Shown one piece after another: positions 1 to 12,679 of a stretch of DNA of 64,000 nt (the first letter of the stretch is position 1; each line of letters begins with the position of its first letter). The notes beneath the pieces were generated by a model. That model made no database searches, was not told the DNA's origin, and was given only the letters and a program-made list of their open reading frames with translations. Origin of the DNA: Chamaecrista fasciculata (Eukaryota; Streptophyta; Magnoliopsida; Fabales; Fabaceae); the NCBI GenBank assembly GCA_003254925.1, contig QANZ01029687.1, forward strand, positions 74,085-138,084, read 5' to 3'. Both the position numbers and the translations under genes were made by a program.

Positions 1-2600
1 TATATATATATATATATAATCCACCACACGTTTGTTTTTTCAAAAACCACCCGTTGGAATGCATTCATAGACATTTTAATGAAATGATGATAGAAACCGT
101 TGGTAATATATTAAAGACCAATGAAAGGAAATAAAGCTCATGAAACCAATTTAAGTTGATGAAAAGCAACGTGCAAAATGAGGCATGGTCTCAAATCAAA
201 TGGCATGATTAAAGTAACGTACAATAATGCTCCATTATTTATAATAATTTATAATAAAAACCAACATTTTTTGCTATAATTTTTTGGGTAAATTATAGGA
301 AACTATCTTTGTAATCTGACTCATAAAAATTAGAGTACCTCAACTATTTTTCTCTCCATAAATCTTTTCTTCAAAATAACTAGCATAATGTAAATATCTT
401 AAAATAATAATTAGAATTAAAATATTATTGTATCATATTAATAATTCCCAACACTTAAATATTTTTCAAATAAAAAAGTGTCAATGTCATGTTACATATT
501 AAAATCTTAGAAATAAATCTCTTCTCTGTATTTAAAGTATAGTTTTGAATCTTAAAACAAAAAAGTAAGGCCAAAGTGATTTTCACTTGCAAGACTCATT
601 TGACATATATTTTACCTAATATACCTTATATATTCTTAAAAAAAAGTTTTTTTTTTTTGCCAGAAACAGAAATGGACAAAACACCTAACGTGGGTATTAG
701 TCCTTATTTTCATATAACCTACTTAAATACTCACACACACACTCACTTCCCATTGATGTGGGGCTTGAAACCACCACAAGGGCATGCCCCAAACACGCGC
801 TTTGCGCTCCCACCCAAATTTTACCTCTTAAAAAAAAAGTTATTAGAGTTGGATACGAAATCTTTTGTATCAATCAAATATATATAATACTTCATAGTTA
901 TTATCCACCTGATAAAAATTTTATCAAATCACATATATTAGTAATAAGAATATAGTTTGAATCTTAAATAAATTAAAAAGAAAAACCTTTATTTTGCAAG
1001 ATTCATTCCACATATATTTTGATGGTAATTGGATTCTTATGTTGATCATCTTTGTTGTCCATGAAATTCTTTTTTATTGGTTATAGTTGTCATATATGTG
1101 TTTTGGATATTATTAAATTTAATCCAACAAAAATTACATATGACAAACAAAATAGTAAAGCAATATCAAAACTACAAGATAGTGTATAGCCTTGTTATTC
1201 CTTATTTAGTTCCTCAATTAAATGATGAGAATTCAAATCTCATTTTTGGATATAAAAAACATTATGTGACCGACCATTTACTTTTAAATGGAAGACCCAT
1301 GACTAAAGAATTAGTCATTATTCTCAATAATAGATACTCTGATTTAAACCAAAACTATAAAAATATACTCTAATAGTTTCTTCACTTAGCTCCTCAATCG
1401 AGTGGCGGAAATTCAAATTTTATCATCAACGCCAAAAACATTATATATCAAAACCGTTAGCCCTTGAATAAAAGATTCAGGACAAAAAAATTAGTCATTA
1501 TTGTCGACTATAAATACGTTGATGTACAAAAAAAAAAAAACAAGTATCTTTTTCTCAATTACTGAATACACATCAAACATATTAAAATAATGAAGAATCA
1601 AAACTCTTAAAAATTTTAACTCCCTCTATCACTTCCCATAAAAAGATATCCAAGTGGAAGATTTATTCAAACTAGCCACCATTACCTCTTGATAAGCCCA
1701 AGGATCATTATAAAGGATCAGTGGTTAGTATTCATATTCATGGCTGCCCCCTTCAATCCTCGTAGTCCAACTGAAGCAATCCAAGATTGTCTTCTCACTT
1801 CACTTCAGGTAAAACATCTACTGTCGCTTCAAGAAAAAACTGAATAAAAATTCACACATCTTTTAACGAAATCTTATTTAATCTTTTAAGTTGTCAGCTT
1901 CACTAATGTTGACATAACAGATGATTTCAGATTAAATTTGGTACATGTAATGTGTTTCTGTTTCACAAACACACGCAAAAGTGTTTACACATAGATTGCG
2001 TTGACCTTGAGAAAATTGGATTCCCATATCTCTTTTTGTTACATACTTTATTTATACACATAAATAATTATAAAAATTGACTATATAAATAGTTTAATCT
2101 TAAATATATCCTATTCAATTATAATTGATACATTTATAACTATGTAAACCAATCGCTATAGATTTTAAATTCGGCACAAAAATTTATCTATCGTCTTAAC
2201 AGTTAACATGAAAATTAATTAGTTTGTGTATAGTTTAATTGAAAGACTAAACAAAAATAAAATATAAAAACTATTTCACATAAATTTCAAATATACAATG
2301 GTAAAAAGAATAAACCTTTTAACAAACTAACTAGACAATGCCCAAGAAGAAATTTCAGTCCAATTAATTCAACATTTATTTCATACTCTTGGCTTCGCTA
2401 AACACTAGAAATTTCAGGCAAAAACAAAGTCTAGATATATAGCACACCAGTTTCAAAGAAAAAAGTAAATAGCTTAAAGTGATGTCAGCTATAGGATTTA
2501 AACAAGAAAATATTAAAACTGTAAAGACAAATGAATAACTAACCTTAATTAAACATTAAAAAGTAATGTAATATTGAAAATTAAAAGTTCTTACGCAGGA
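1..2600. other. AT-rich intergenic DNA, no supported gene
   Basis: The stretch opens with a short (TA)n run at 1-18 and holds a short CA-rich patch near 730. Open frames here are short and low-complexity, and none resembles a known protein. A 23-codon ATG-to-donor frame at 1741-1809 on the plus strand is discussed as a finding. The last few hundred bases before 2970 probably include the 3' untranslated region of the minus-strand glycyl-tRNA synthetase gene. Confidence 0.6.
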
Positions 2601-2969
2601 CCATAACCATGGAAACTTGGAAAATAAGGCATAGGCTCGGCAAAAGTGACCCATAACCATGAAACCAGATATGACTCCAAATTATTACTCTGATCTTATG
2701 TTCCACAATTCAAACTAGAATGCGAAACAGAAATATATTTAGAAATCGGAAAAGAAAAATTAGCATAGTAGTGCAGTCTACTACATAACAAAATGAGCAA
2801 TATTGTAACCTGAAACTAGTCAGGATAACATACACATCTCTATCTTTAATCCTGTATACAACCTGTCATTAAACACAGAAACGAGGCAAAAACGCTTGGC
2901 TTTAAGACAAAAGTAAATCTTTCCACATTAGACTGATTCCTTACAAATAACATCAAAGGGCGGCAAACT

Positions 2970-5900
2970 TCATTCATCTGCGGATGCAGACGAATGATGT
3001 GGAAGTGTTGACCACACATCTTCCCATGTTGTATGGCCTTCAGTTACATCCTTAACAACTAAAGCAGCTTTTTCTACAGCAACACGCACTTGATTTTTAC
3101 TGTCTCTCTCCCGAATAGTCACTGAAGTTGCAGAATCAACAGTGATAGCAAAAGGGACACCAAGTTCATCTGTTCTTGCATACCGTTTGCCTATAGATGT
3201 GCCTTCATAACATTTAGAAGAGGTAAACAAAGTCAATAAAATTAATCTTTACATATTATTGCAACAAAATATTTAGATAAATGTATTGGTCAAAAATGCA
3301 TACAAGGTTGTCAAACTCGATAAGATAGTAGAAGGAGGGTAACCTCAGCCCTTAAAATTATATGATTTTACTAATGTCAATAAATTAGAATTAGAGTTGA
3401 CTAGGGTTGATCTATATAATCAATGTAATCTACTAATTCCAATTTATGTACAATAAATAGCAAAAATGAATAGTAGCACCTTAGAAGACAGACAAAAACC
3501 ACACGAAGCATGATTGATTTATAAAACCCAAAGATAACAATAAATACTGATTTTCATTATACATTCCTGCGTTCAAGCATCTAGTCTAGTGTTGTGCTAT
3601 CATGATCCATTGCTATAGTTAATAAGTGAAAGAAAAAATTGTCTATATAATCAACAAACCTGTCATGTCGATCTTATGAGAAATTCCAGCTGCTGTCAAT
3701 GACTTAGATATTAGTTTAGAAATCTCTTCATATTGCTGGTTCTGAACTAATGGGAAAACTGTGCATTTAATGGGAGCTACAATTGGGGGAAAGCGGAATA
3801 CATTCAATTGCTCATCCCCAGCTTTACTTGGCCTCATGTAGAAAGAGTGCTCAAAGAGGCAGTAAATTATCCGTCCAATTCCAAAGGATGGTTCAATTAC
3901 AGATGGTGTAAAAACTCTCTGATGCTCTTTTTTCTTCTCCTTGGAAATGGTCACCATGTTCTTATTAATAGCCACATTTTTCCTGAGAGTACAGACATAA
4001 AAGTCCACTTCCCCTTTTGATTCTAGAGCTGCCTTCATGTCCAAAGCTTCCTTCTCATTCATAGCCTGCAAGGAAAAGGGATCCAAATGTCAGTGATGCA
4101 AGCAACAGTTTACAAAGTGTTTTACAACTGCCAGCAAAGGGTGCAAATCAGATTGCCAGCAGAAACCAGGGATACCAAAAATGCTCAAATCATGTGATCC
4201 AGTACAACTGGGTCACGTTGAGTCTTTCAAGAAAAAAATAAAAATGGGAGCAGGGGGTTTGATTCAGAAAAGCTAAAATACCAAGTCTGATGATTTTTTA
4301 TCCAGTGGTCAAGCATAAGACTATAAATTTGCATGCAATAACTGGTTTGCAAATTCTTTCAACAGCAGGAAGTAGGTTACATCAAATTAGTTGATATTGG
4401 TATTAATACACATCTTGTTATGTGTAGTATTTGTACTATTTAGACTTTAGACTATGAATATAATATGTTTATTTTGTAAAACGTAAACATGCATGACTAA
4501 TAAAATTTAAGCTATGTTTAGTTGAGTTGTGAATCTAACAATTCATGATACAATTAAATTCCTAATTCAAAAAAATTTCTTCCAATTAACAATTTGATCC
4601 ACAATTTACCAACCATGGTAGTGACAATATGACAACAGAGAATTTACAACATTAGTTACCTCAAGTGCTTCAACCACCATTTTCTGATTCCCCTTGAACG
4701 CCAGACCTAACTCCTTCTTTACTGGTGCTATAACCAATTTCTGAAAACGTTCAGACACCAAGTCAAGCATCGAAACCACTGACTTCGAAGGGTTTTGCAT
4801 AAAACTGAAGGGGCAATCATCAATTCCATCAATAATTCAGTACCAACTATATCAGACATTACCTCCACTTCCTTAGGTTCTGAAAATTTCTCATGAGCTA
4901 CTAAAGGAACACCACTCTTTTCCTGAGACACAAAATAGAGAAGCATTATGGGTATAATTAAATTTTATTCACAATAGGGGAACATAAAGAATGTAATATT
5001 GTGTTTTTACATTATATCATAATATAAACATTGTCTACTGTAAATGTGATATAGCTATTATGCTCACATGAACAAAGCTTCTGACCATAGGAAGACCAAC
5101 TTAACTATACCAACTATTAGAACTATATTTTCTCGGTTTCAAGTTATGACTGGAAAGATAATTGAATAGTCATTACCGTGTGAGCACGCAAATCATATGC
5201 AGATCTATCTGCTATGCCGACACACTCAATCCAACCATAGGAACACTCAATCTCAGCATCCCAACAGTCAGCAGCATAATGGGCCATCTCATTAGCAAGG
5301 TGCTGCCTGAATCGCAAACGTTCTTTATCAATACCAAGACGTGTCAAGAAAAGATATACTCTACCAATGAAGTATCCCAGAGTCTGATTATTGACGATTC
5401 CCTAAACAGATATTGAAAGGGGTAAGATAGGAAATTCACATCATGTTATGAAAGGACAATTAAAAGAAAAATGAAATCTACTACAATTCAAACTCACCTT
5501 TGAAACAGCATCACCAAGAGGAATCTTCTTTGCAGATTGACCAGACATTTGCTCTTCTCTTGGGAACATCAAAAACTCTAAATTTGCAACGTCTGCGTAT
5601 TTCAGATGAGCTTTATCATCTGGATCGACAAAGTGCTCAATCTCTGCCAATGTGAATTCACGGACTCTGAGAAGACCTTGGCGAGGAGATATCTACACAT
5701 TTAGAAAACCAATTAACCCTCTAACATGTAGTGGGGTACTTGACTACATGTTCTAAGGCTAACCTAATGCTAGACAGCCCTGGTCAAATGTCGGGTGAAA
5801 AAAGTTAAGGATTAACAACCTCATTTCTTAGGATTGCCTCATGAAAAACAAGTTCCATACCAAAAGGAAAAAGAAAAAGAAAGTAACTAAATGAAGAGGA

Positions 5901-7609
5901 AGTTTGGAGGTACACAAGTAGCCAAACCAGGTAAAAAATACCAACCTCATTTCTGAATGCCTGCCCGATTTGGGCCGCAGCAAATGGGAGTTTGTTTCCA
6001 TTATAATAGTACAAGTCTTTAAAATTAACAAAAATGCCTTGTGCAGTTTCAGGGCGCATATACCTGCAGCAGATGGAACAAACAATAAATAAATTCTCCT
6101 CAAACATCATAGATATAGAAAGATATATTAGCTAGAAAAGCTAAGTTACTCACCCAGGACTCAAGCCAGATGGACCTATAGATGTCTGGAACATTAAGTT
6201 GAATGGATACGGATCAGAGAGAGAATTCTTTGTGTCTGGAGCTGTAATTCCATATTCCTTGATCTTTGCACCCAGTTCGTCAGCAGAGAGATCATCCAAG
6301 GTTGCTAATACAAGCTTAAATTCTGTAGCTTTTTCTGATGTTATGCTCAAGTCCTTTTGTAGCTTTTCATTACAAAAGTCCTTGAGCAAGTGATCAGCTC
6401 GGTAACATGTCCCTGTTTTTTCATCCTTAACCATGAGGTCAGTGAATTTATCCACATGACCAGATGCCTTGAGGACAACTTCAGGCGTCACACATGGGCA
6501 GTCAACCTCCAACATATTCTCCTCAAGAACAAAATGCTGCAGATCATGAAAAATTTTCTGTCAGCCACATTGTATAATGGAGATGGAAGATATGGTACTC
6601 TCATCATGTCTACAATTCAACATGTACCACAACTAGCTGAACTTGTAGTTTTGAATCTTATTTTCTTCACTAGCGTTTTGTGGTTATATTTGCTAAACAT
6701 TGCAATGCAAACGACCAACTAAACGCTGTAGCTTTGATTATATATCAGCTGTAACTTCCTGACCATTGAATCTGTTCCAAGTTCCAACCAAAGGGAGATT
6801 TCGCACCAGAAAAGAAAAACAAAAAAACACTTGCCACAAGTGCAGCAGGCTAAGTTTTTCTAAAAGAATCTAAGACTACATCAGTCATCACAAGCTACAG
6901 CGAGTCTAAAGTTGTAGTAAGATGATAAAACAAATAAGGACTAAAGGGATAACAGTTTAAGGAAGTCACAAAAACCAGCCTATTTTTTACATTGTCACTG
7001 GGATGGAACGTCCCATTAGATTATTAAAAAAATTCCAATTGCAGAAGGCCATGCTTATAGTAGTAATGAATCAATGTTGAGATGATATTCCCATGCAAGG
7101 GAATGAATAACGTAGCATACCTGACGCCAGAAGCTAAGAACATTGGACTTAACGGCACAACCAGGTGGTCCATAATCGTAGAGCCCAGCAACGCCTCTGT
7201 AAATCTTAAAAGACGGAATGTAAAACAAACGGCGCTCGAGAGTATTAACCACCGCTTGACGAAACGCTTCCTTACTAAGCGAGCCGTCACCACCGCCGTC
7301 AGCGATCAATGCTTGAAGTTGCTTCTCAATGGAAGCTTTCTCGAGCTTCAAGTTGTTGAGGGATTGAATTGCGGCGTCGATTTCAGGCTTCGATGTGGCG
7401 GCGGCTTTAAGAGCACGAACAGCATTACCTTGTGCATCGACGGCGGATTGCTTCTCAGCGAGAGCCTTGCGAAGTGATTGCTCGACGGCGTCCATTGACG
7501 GAGATTGCAGTGCCAATTGTGAGCGAAATCGAAGCAGCAAGTGGTGACCAAAGGATTTCGATGAGGATATTTGAGCTCTGAGCCTCACTCTCAGGCAAGG
7601 CAAAAGCAT
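2970..7609 (-). CDS. GLYRS-1: Glycyl-tRNA synthetase, cytosolic/mitochondrial type, 9 exons
   Basis: This enzyme charges tRNA-Gly with glycine. I read the exons as 7609-7121, 6536-6154, 6063-5946, 5692-5498, 5401-5177, 4922-4863, 4740-4660, 4065-3660 and 3202-2970. Together they give 729 aa, the length I recall for the Arabidopsis protein. An arginine-rich leader without acidic residues (1-38) is followed by a WHEP-type helical domain (about 43-97). The class II catalytic core follows, with YDYGPPG near 145, motif 2 FRNE at about 327-330 and motif 3 FGIGRIIY near 578. A C-terminal anticodon-binding domain starts near 610 and the protein ends in HHSSASADE. The frame is open up to a GTG at 7648, but the first in-frame ATG is at 7609. 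A second in-frame ATG at 7495 starts MDAVEQSL and removes the leader, so dual targeting by alternative starts is plausible. All frames are open. The organellar bacterial-type GlyRS is a different gene. Confidence 0.95.
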
Positions 7610-7644
7610 GCGATATTTTTTTCTTCCTTTAGCGCGTGTGAGAA

Positions 7645-7650
7645 TCACAT
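7645..7650 (-). promoter_or_regulatory. Minimal start-stop uORF (ATGTGA) upstream of the GlyRS start
   Basis: On the minus strand ATG at 7650-7648 is followed at once by TGA at 7647-7645. It lies 35 bases upstream of the chosen GlyRS start and out of frame with it. If transcribed, an AUG-stop element can stall ribosomes. Whether it lies inside the mRNA is unknown. Confidence 0.4.
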
Positions 7651-7702
7651 ATTGATATGATATTAGGGTTTTTCAAGTTCCTAGTGACAGATATTTTCTT
7701 TT

Positions 7703-8090
7703 GGCCAAAGTCATATTTTGGTCCATGAGGTTTGCTCAAAATTTCGTTTTGGTCTCTCATCTTTTTTTGTTCCCTTTTGGTCCTCAACTTTCCAAAACTT
7801 TCCATTGTTAGTCCTCAACATTTTTCATTCATTTTTTCTGTTAAAAAAAAAAGGAAAAATAGACTTTTATCCCTCGAAAATTTTAGTTTTTTATATTAAG
7901 GTCCTTTTTCTTATATAATAAGATCAAAATGTGAGAAAAAAAGAAATAAATAGACAATTCTAATAGATTTCAAGGACTAACGGTGGAATTTTTTTGAAAA
8001 ATTGAAGGACCAAAATGGAACTTTTTAGAAACTTGAGGGACCATATTAGAACTTTGAGTAAACATGAGGGACCAAAATAGGACTTTGGCC
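7703..8090. mobile_element. MITE, GGCCAAAGT-ended family
   Basis: The stretch starts GGCCAAAGTCATATTTTGGT and ends in the near reverse complement (AATAGGACTTTGGCC). The arms hold several TTTTGGTCC / GGACCAAAA motifs and the centre is AT-rich without coding capacity. No clean TSD is visible, since the flanks are T-rich on both sides. It belongs with the element at 40127-40491, which shares the GGCCAAA end. It lies just upstream of the GlyRS gene. Confidence 0.75.
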
Positions 8091-8511
8091 TGTTTTTTAT
8101 TTGACAAAAGTATATTTGTAAATATCATGATGGATTTGGTGTTCATTTTATCCAACTTGCAGAACAAACTTGAAAAGGTTGTCAGATCCCATAAAATCAA
8201 TTCCATGATTGTGAGAAAAAAGGAAATTTCGTGGTGCACAAGTCTTGCCCAAGACTCAAGTCCGGCCGATCAATTTTGAAGTGTGATTGGAGATTCTACG
8301 ATCTTTGCTAAACTGTACCATGTGTTGCTCGAAAATAGGAAAGTTTAGAAGAAAATTAAGCTTATTAAATACTATAAATTTCCTCCTACAAAGCTTGTAA
8401 TGCATTTTTAAAAATTAAAAATGGAGAGGTGTCTTCGTACATTTATCTTGAGCCTATTTTTTTTATTAAAATAATCATGTTTTCAGTTTTAACTATTTTA
8501 AACCTTCTGAC

Positions 8512-9147
8512 TAGGGATGGCAATTTATATCCTAAGTTAGGATATCCGTCCGTATCCGTCCGAAAAAATATCCGGTATCCGTCGGATACCGGATATCGGA
8601 TACGGATACGGATAGTGAAAATTAAATTTTTTTCGGATATTGGACGGATACGGATATTGCCCTCGGATACCCTATATCCGTCCGAAATAAACGGATATTT
8701 AGGGTATCCGATATCCGATATCCTATTACTTATTTAATTTTAATATTTTACTTTTAATTTAACATTTTATATATAAATATTTAAATTTAATTAATTATAT
8801 TCATATATATTTTTTAAAGAATCATATTTTAGTTATTTATATTTAATTTTTTATTTTAAAAAATAAATTTAAAATGTAAATAAATAATAATTTCATTTAA
8901 TTATATTAGTTGGCGGATAATGGATATCGGGTACCCGATATATCCGATTTATAAAATAGGATATCCTATCCTATATCCATATTTTTTCGGATATTTCGGG
9001 TATCCGTCGGATACCGGATATCGGATAGGGTGCGGATACGGATATTAATTTATCGGATACGGATAGGGTACGGATATTGGATAGGATAAACGGATACGGA
9101 TACGGATAGTGGCAAAACCACCGGATATCCATCCGTTGCCATCCTTA
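8512..9147. mobile_element. hAT-type non-autonomous element built from GGATAYCCG repeats
   Basis: The ends are TAGGGATGGCAA and TTGCCATCCTTA. They are flanked by a perfect 8 bp direct repeat, CTTCTGAC (8504-8511 and 9148-9155), the TSD length of the hAT superfamily. Both arms consist of dense GGATATCCG, GGATACGGATA and ATATCCGTCC motifs that are palindromic at several scales, around an AT-rich core (about 8725-8910). No transposase reading frame is present. Confidence 0.9.
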
Positions 9148-9240
9148 CTTCTGACTATTTTTGTTCATATCAAACAGTAACATCTATAATCTATAACACA
9201 TCTATAACATCTATATCTATAACATAATTATATAAATTAA

Positions 9241-9547
9241 GAGTAAACTACTAAATTGGTCCCTGAATTATTGACTCGCTGACAGATTGGTCTCCGAATT
9301 TAGGAAATTGACAAATAGGTCCCCGAATTTTTCTAACGAGTCAAATAGGTCTCCAAATTTTTCTAACATTTGTCAAATAGATCCTTTTGTGCATGTTATT
9401 CGGGGATCTATTTGACTAACGTTAGAAAAATTCGGGGACCTATTTGACTCGTTAGAAAAATTCGGGGACCTATTTGTCAATTTCCTAAATTCGAGGACCA
9501 ATCTGTCAACGAGCCAATAATCCAGGGATCAATTTGATAGTTTACTT
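9241..9547. mobile_element. MULE-type MITE, GAGTAAACT family, copy 1
   Basis: TIRs begin GAGTAAACTACTAAATTGGT and end TTTGATAGTTTACTT. The flanks are a perfect 10 bp direct repeat TATAAATTAA (9231-9240 and 9548-9557). The element is nearly a perfect palindrome and both arms repeat CCGAATTT-type and GGTCC motifs. A TSD of 9-10 bp with long TIRs fits the Mutator superfamily. The copy at 62901-63177 is the closest relative in the window. Confidence 0.9.
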
Positions 9548-9619
9548 TATAAATTAATGTCAGTTTTTATATTTACGATGAAAGTTTTCATACAACGATG
9601 GAGATCGTGAAAAAAAATA

Positions 9620-10156
9620 GGTCAAGGTTCATTTTAGTCCTAAATGTATGCTCTAATGTTCATTTTGGTCCATTAAATTTCAAAATATTCAAATTGGTCC
9701 TAAATGTTGGCAAAATGATTCATTTTGGTCCTAAATATTGGTAAAATGTTTCATTTTGGTCCCAAACTATTAAATTTGGTCATATTTCTCTCGTCTCTCA
9801 TTTCAATTTCAAAGTACTTGTTAAGAGGAACTCGTAGCTTTGAATTCGTCGCATTCGAATTTGAAACGAGAGAAATATAATCAACTTTGCTTGTTTGACC
9901 ATAAAACGAATGGTATACTTTTAGGACCGATTTGATGTCATTTGCTGACGCCCCCAACTAGATAGAGAAAGTACTCTTCGAGAACAATACGTAGCTCTAA
10001 AATCGTTATGTTTGAACTTGAAACAAGCCATATTCAATAGTTGGGACCAAAATGAAACATTTTGCAAACATTTAGGACCAATTTGAACATTTTGAAAAAT
10101 AATGGACCAAAATGAACATTAGGGCATACATTTAGGACCAAATTGACCCTTTAACC
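9620..10156. mobile_element. MULE-type MITE, GGTCAA family, copy 1
   Basis: The element starts GGTCAAGGTTCATTTTAGTC and its right end reads TTGACCCTTTAACC. The flanks carry a perfect 9 bp direct repeat AAAAAAATA (9611-9619 and 10157-10165), although its low complexity weakens that evidence. The centre contains inverted blocks around TTTGAAACGAGAGAAATAT and GTACTCTTCGAGAA that recur in the copies at 10852-11191 and 60816-61758. There is no coding capacity. Confidence 0.8.
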
Positions 10157-10851
10157 AAAAAAATATATCAACACTTGTGATATCTTGTTCTTATTTGTTT
10201 CATCAATTTATAAAATTTTTCTTTCTCTTACTCTCCTTTTTTAATTGTTTTCAAGTTGAGTATTCAACTAAGGGCCCAGTTGTCTAATTGATTTGTTAAC
10301 ATAACACTAGATGTTCTTGCTGATTCGTAATTAATAAGTTCATCACTAAGTAATACCTAAGATGGTCGTACCATGTTAGGGAGAAGAAAATCTGAACAAG
10401 TAATTTCCTAAATTAATTGTTTAGGGTTAATATCTTTCGGGTCTTAGTTCTGTTAACTTAGATTGAATTGTCGATCGTGTCAGATTTGTCTAGTTAATAA
10501 GTGGTTAAATTGGGTCTGTTATCATTTAATCAACTTTTAAGAAAGTGTGATTTCACCGTGTGATTTCGTTAAACTATTTTAATTTGATGAATTAATATTT
10601 TGGAATCGATGATCAAGTGTGAAACTTCATGAAAAACAACCCCAGCCAAGTCCTCAATCAATTGATATAAACCCCTTTTATTTTTACGTTTATTAAATTT
10701 CTCAAGTTCAATCACATTACGCTGGTGATTCTGGTTTTTTTCAAATCTGGCTGCATTACTCTTGGGCAACACTTATCCCTACCCTGTTCTCACTTGTTAC
10801 TACTGATTCATTGCTTTAGTGTGCAGATTGAGGTTAGTTATTATTGATAGA
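10157..10851. other. Intergenic, no gene seen
   Basis: AT-rich sequence between two GGTCAA-family copies. A 67-codon frame on the minus strand (10772-10569) has no recognisable motif and is probably chance. Confidence 0.5.
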
Positions 10852-11191
10852 GTAACTCTAGTTCTAAATTTGTTGCATTCAAATTTGAAACGAGCGATAT
10901 ATGATTAATTTTGTTTGTTTTACCGTGAAATAAGTGGTCTACTTCTAAAATCAATTTGACCTCGTTTGTTGACAACTCCAACTGGATAGAGAAAGTACTC
11001 TTTGAGAATAATACGTAGCTCTGAACTTATGTATACAAACTTGAAACGAGATAAATTTGACAATATCTAATAGTTTGGGATCAAAATAAAAGTCAATATT
11101 TAGGACCAATTTAAACATTTTAAAACATAAAGAGCCAAGAGCCCAAAATAAATATTAAAACCTACATTTAGGACCAAAATAACCTTTAACC
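10852..11191. mobile_element. Truncated copy of the GGTCAA-family MULE MITE
   Basis: The stretch matches the right half of the element at 9620-10156: the TTTGAAACGAG block, the ACTCCAACTGGATAGAGAAA block, then GGACCAA motifs and an AACCTTTAACC end. The left terminus is missing. It abuts the leader of the decayed copia element that follows. Confidence 0.7.
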
Positions 11192-11403
11192 TACTTTAAA
11201 AACTCGAACTATCCACATTCGTAAATTGCCCAGCTAAATAATCGAAATGCTTTCGTCCTTAATTGACCTTCTTTGACGAATCACCCAATCAAGACTTTCA
11301 TCATCGACGAAACCTACTTCAATCTTGATCATCAAGACTAACCAACATACCCTTTTCTTCATCCCCTCTTCTGTGCTTCTTTTTTCTTCCTTGTACGTCG
11401 ACA

Positions 11404-12165
11404 ATGTCTAAAGACACCAAGAACTCAACAGAAGAAACTGGTTTGACCCAGAAACTTGGCGAATTACAAAATGTAGGAGCCTCCTTTAGACTAAATGGAC
11501 GTAATAATTACGTTAGATGGTCCCAATTTATCCGAACGTATCTTAAGGGAAAAGGAAGATTGAGTCATCTCTTTGGGACAGGACAACCTGCGAAGAAAGA
11601 TTCATCAGCCTTCAAAACTTGGGATGAAGAAGACTCTTTGATTATGTGCTGGTTGTGGGATTCAATGGAGCCTTCAATCAGTGACACTTGCTTGTTCCTA
11701 ACTAGTGCCAAAGATATATGGGACTTCATTTACAAGACCCACTTCTCAAAATCAGGGAATATTAATGTTCAAGTTTATGAGATTAAGGTCACGATTGCAA
11801 CCACAAAACAAGGGGATAAATCTGTTGCTGAATATGCAAATATACTACAGAGTTTATGGCAGGAGCTGGACCATTGTTATTATGGATCCTTTGAGATGAA
11901 AGATCCTGAGAATGCCTTGATGTTGAAGAAATATATTGAAAGAGACAGAGTATATGTTTTTTTGGCTGGTTTGAACTCTGAATTATTTGACCAGGCTAGG
12001 ATACAAATTTTTGGGAAGGAAGAAGTTCCATCCTTGGAAGAAACCATCTCATTATTGAAAGAGACAGAGAATCATCAATGGTATACATATTGCAAAACAC
12101 CGTTACACAAAAAAGACCAGTGTTGGAAGTTGCATGGCAAATCACCAAACATGAAACAAAGATGA
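11404..12165 (+). CDS. Copia-type Gag polyprotein fragment
   Basis: The 253-residue frame begins MSKDTKNSTEETGLTQKLGE and contains the plant copia Gag pattern: FRLNGRNNYVRWSQF near residue 28, then WDEEDSLIMCWLWDSM and SAKDIWDFIYKTHF. The C-terminal part has a cysteine-poor zinc-knuckle relic (WYTYCKTPLHKKDQCWKLHG). It has the length expected for Gag but ends at a stop before the protease, so Gag-Pol read-through is broken in this copy. The function in an active element would be assembly of virus-like particles. Confidence 0.8.
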   Translation: MSKDTKNSTEETGLTQKLGELQNVGASFRLNGRNNYVRWSQFIRTYLKGKGRLSHLFGTGQPAKKDSSAFKTWDEEDSLIMCWLWDSMEPSISDTCLFLTSAKDIWDFIYKTHFSKSGNINVQVYEIKVTIATTKQGDKSVAEYANILQSLWQELDHCYYGSFEMKDPENALMLKKYIERDRVYVFLAGLNSELFDQARIQIFGKEEVPSLEETISLLKETENHQWYTYCKTPLHKKDQCWKLHGKSPNMKQR

Positions 12166-12299
12166 AGGTGGTTGAAAATGGGAGGATTCAACAGTAATCT
12201 ATTGGGTACATTTGAAAAACCATCTGGAGGATGTTCCTTAACTCTCTCAGGTAAATGCATCTTTCTATGTATCAATGAATGCCCCCATGGATAGTAGAT

Positions 12300-12679
12300 G
12301 GCAAGAGCACCTTTTCATCCCTAAACTTGATTTATATTGATTATCAATTTTGTCCCTAATGTTTTTTTTTGCTGCCACCTGCCAATTTCATCCCCGACAT
12401 TTTTTATTTTAGTTAATTTTATCATTTGACAAACTTCATCCTATTTGTCGGTGTGAGTTGGGATTTGAGTTTTTTTTTTCTATCAGTTTTACATTACTTG
12501 TCATTAGTCACATAGAATCTGTCATTATTTACCCAAAAAAAAAAGAATGTTGTTAATATTTAGCTAAAGTAAGATCAAATGATAAAGTTAATCAAAATGT
12601 GAAATATTAAGGACGAAATTAAAAACAAAATAATATTGAAAATTGATATAAAATTTAAGAACGAAAATGATACTTTTAA
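12300..12679. mobile_element. TIR element inserted in the copia protease
   Basis: The insert interrupts the codons for PWIVD. GGATAGTAGAT is duplicated exactly on both sides (12289-12299 and 12680-12690), an 11 bp TSD. The inner arms are inverted, with CAATTTTGTCCCTAATG on the left and GGACGAAATTAAAAAC on the right. The element lacks coding sequence. A related element lies at 33778-34180. Confidence 0.75.

Noticed and set aside
7646..7648. GTG as a GlyRS start codon giving 742 aa
   Set aside because: Plant nuclear genes rarely start at GTG. The first in-frame ATG at 7609 gives 729 aa, matching the family.
9751..9957. 68-codon minus-strand frame in the GGTCAA MITE
   Set aside because: It lies wholly within inverted repeat arms and has no homologue-like features.
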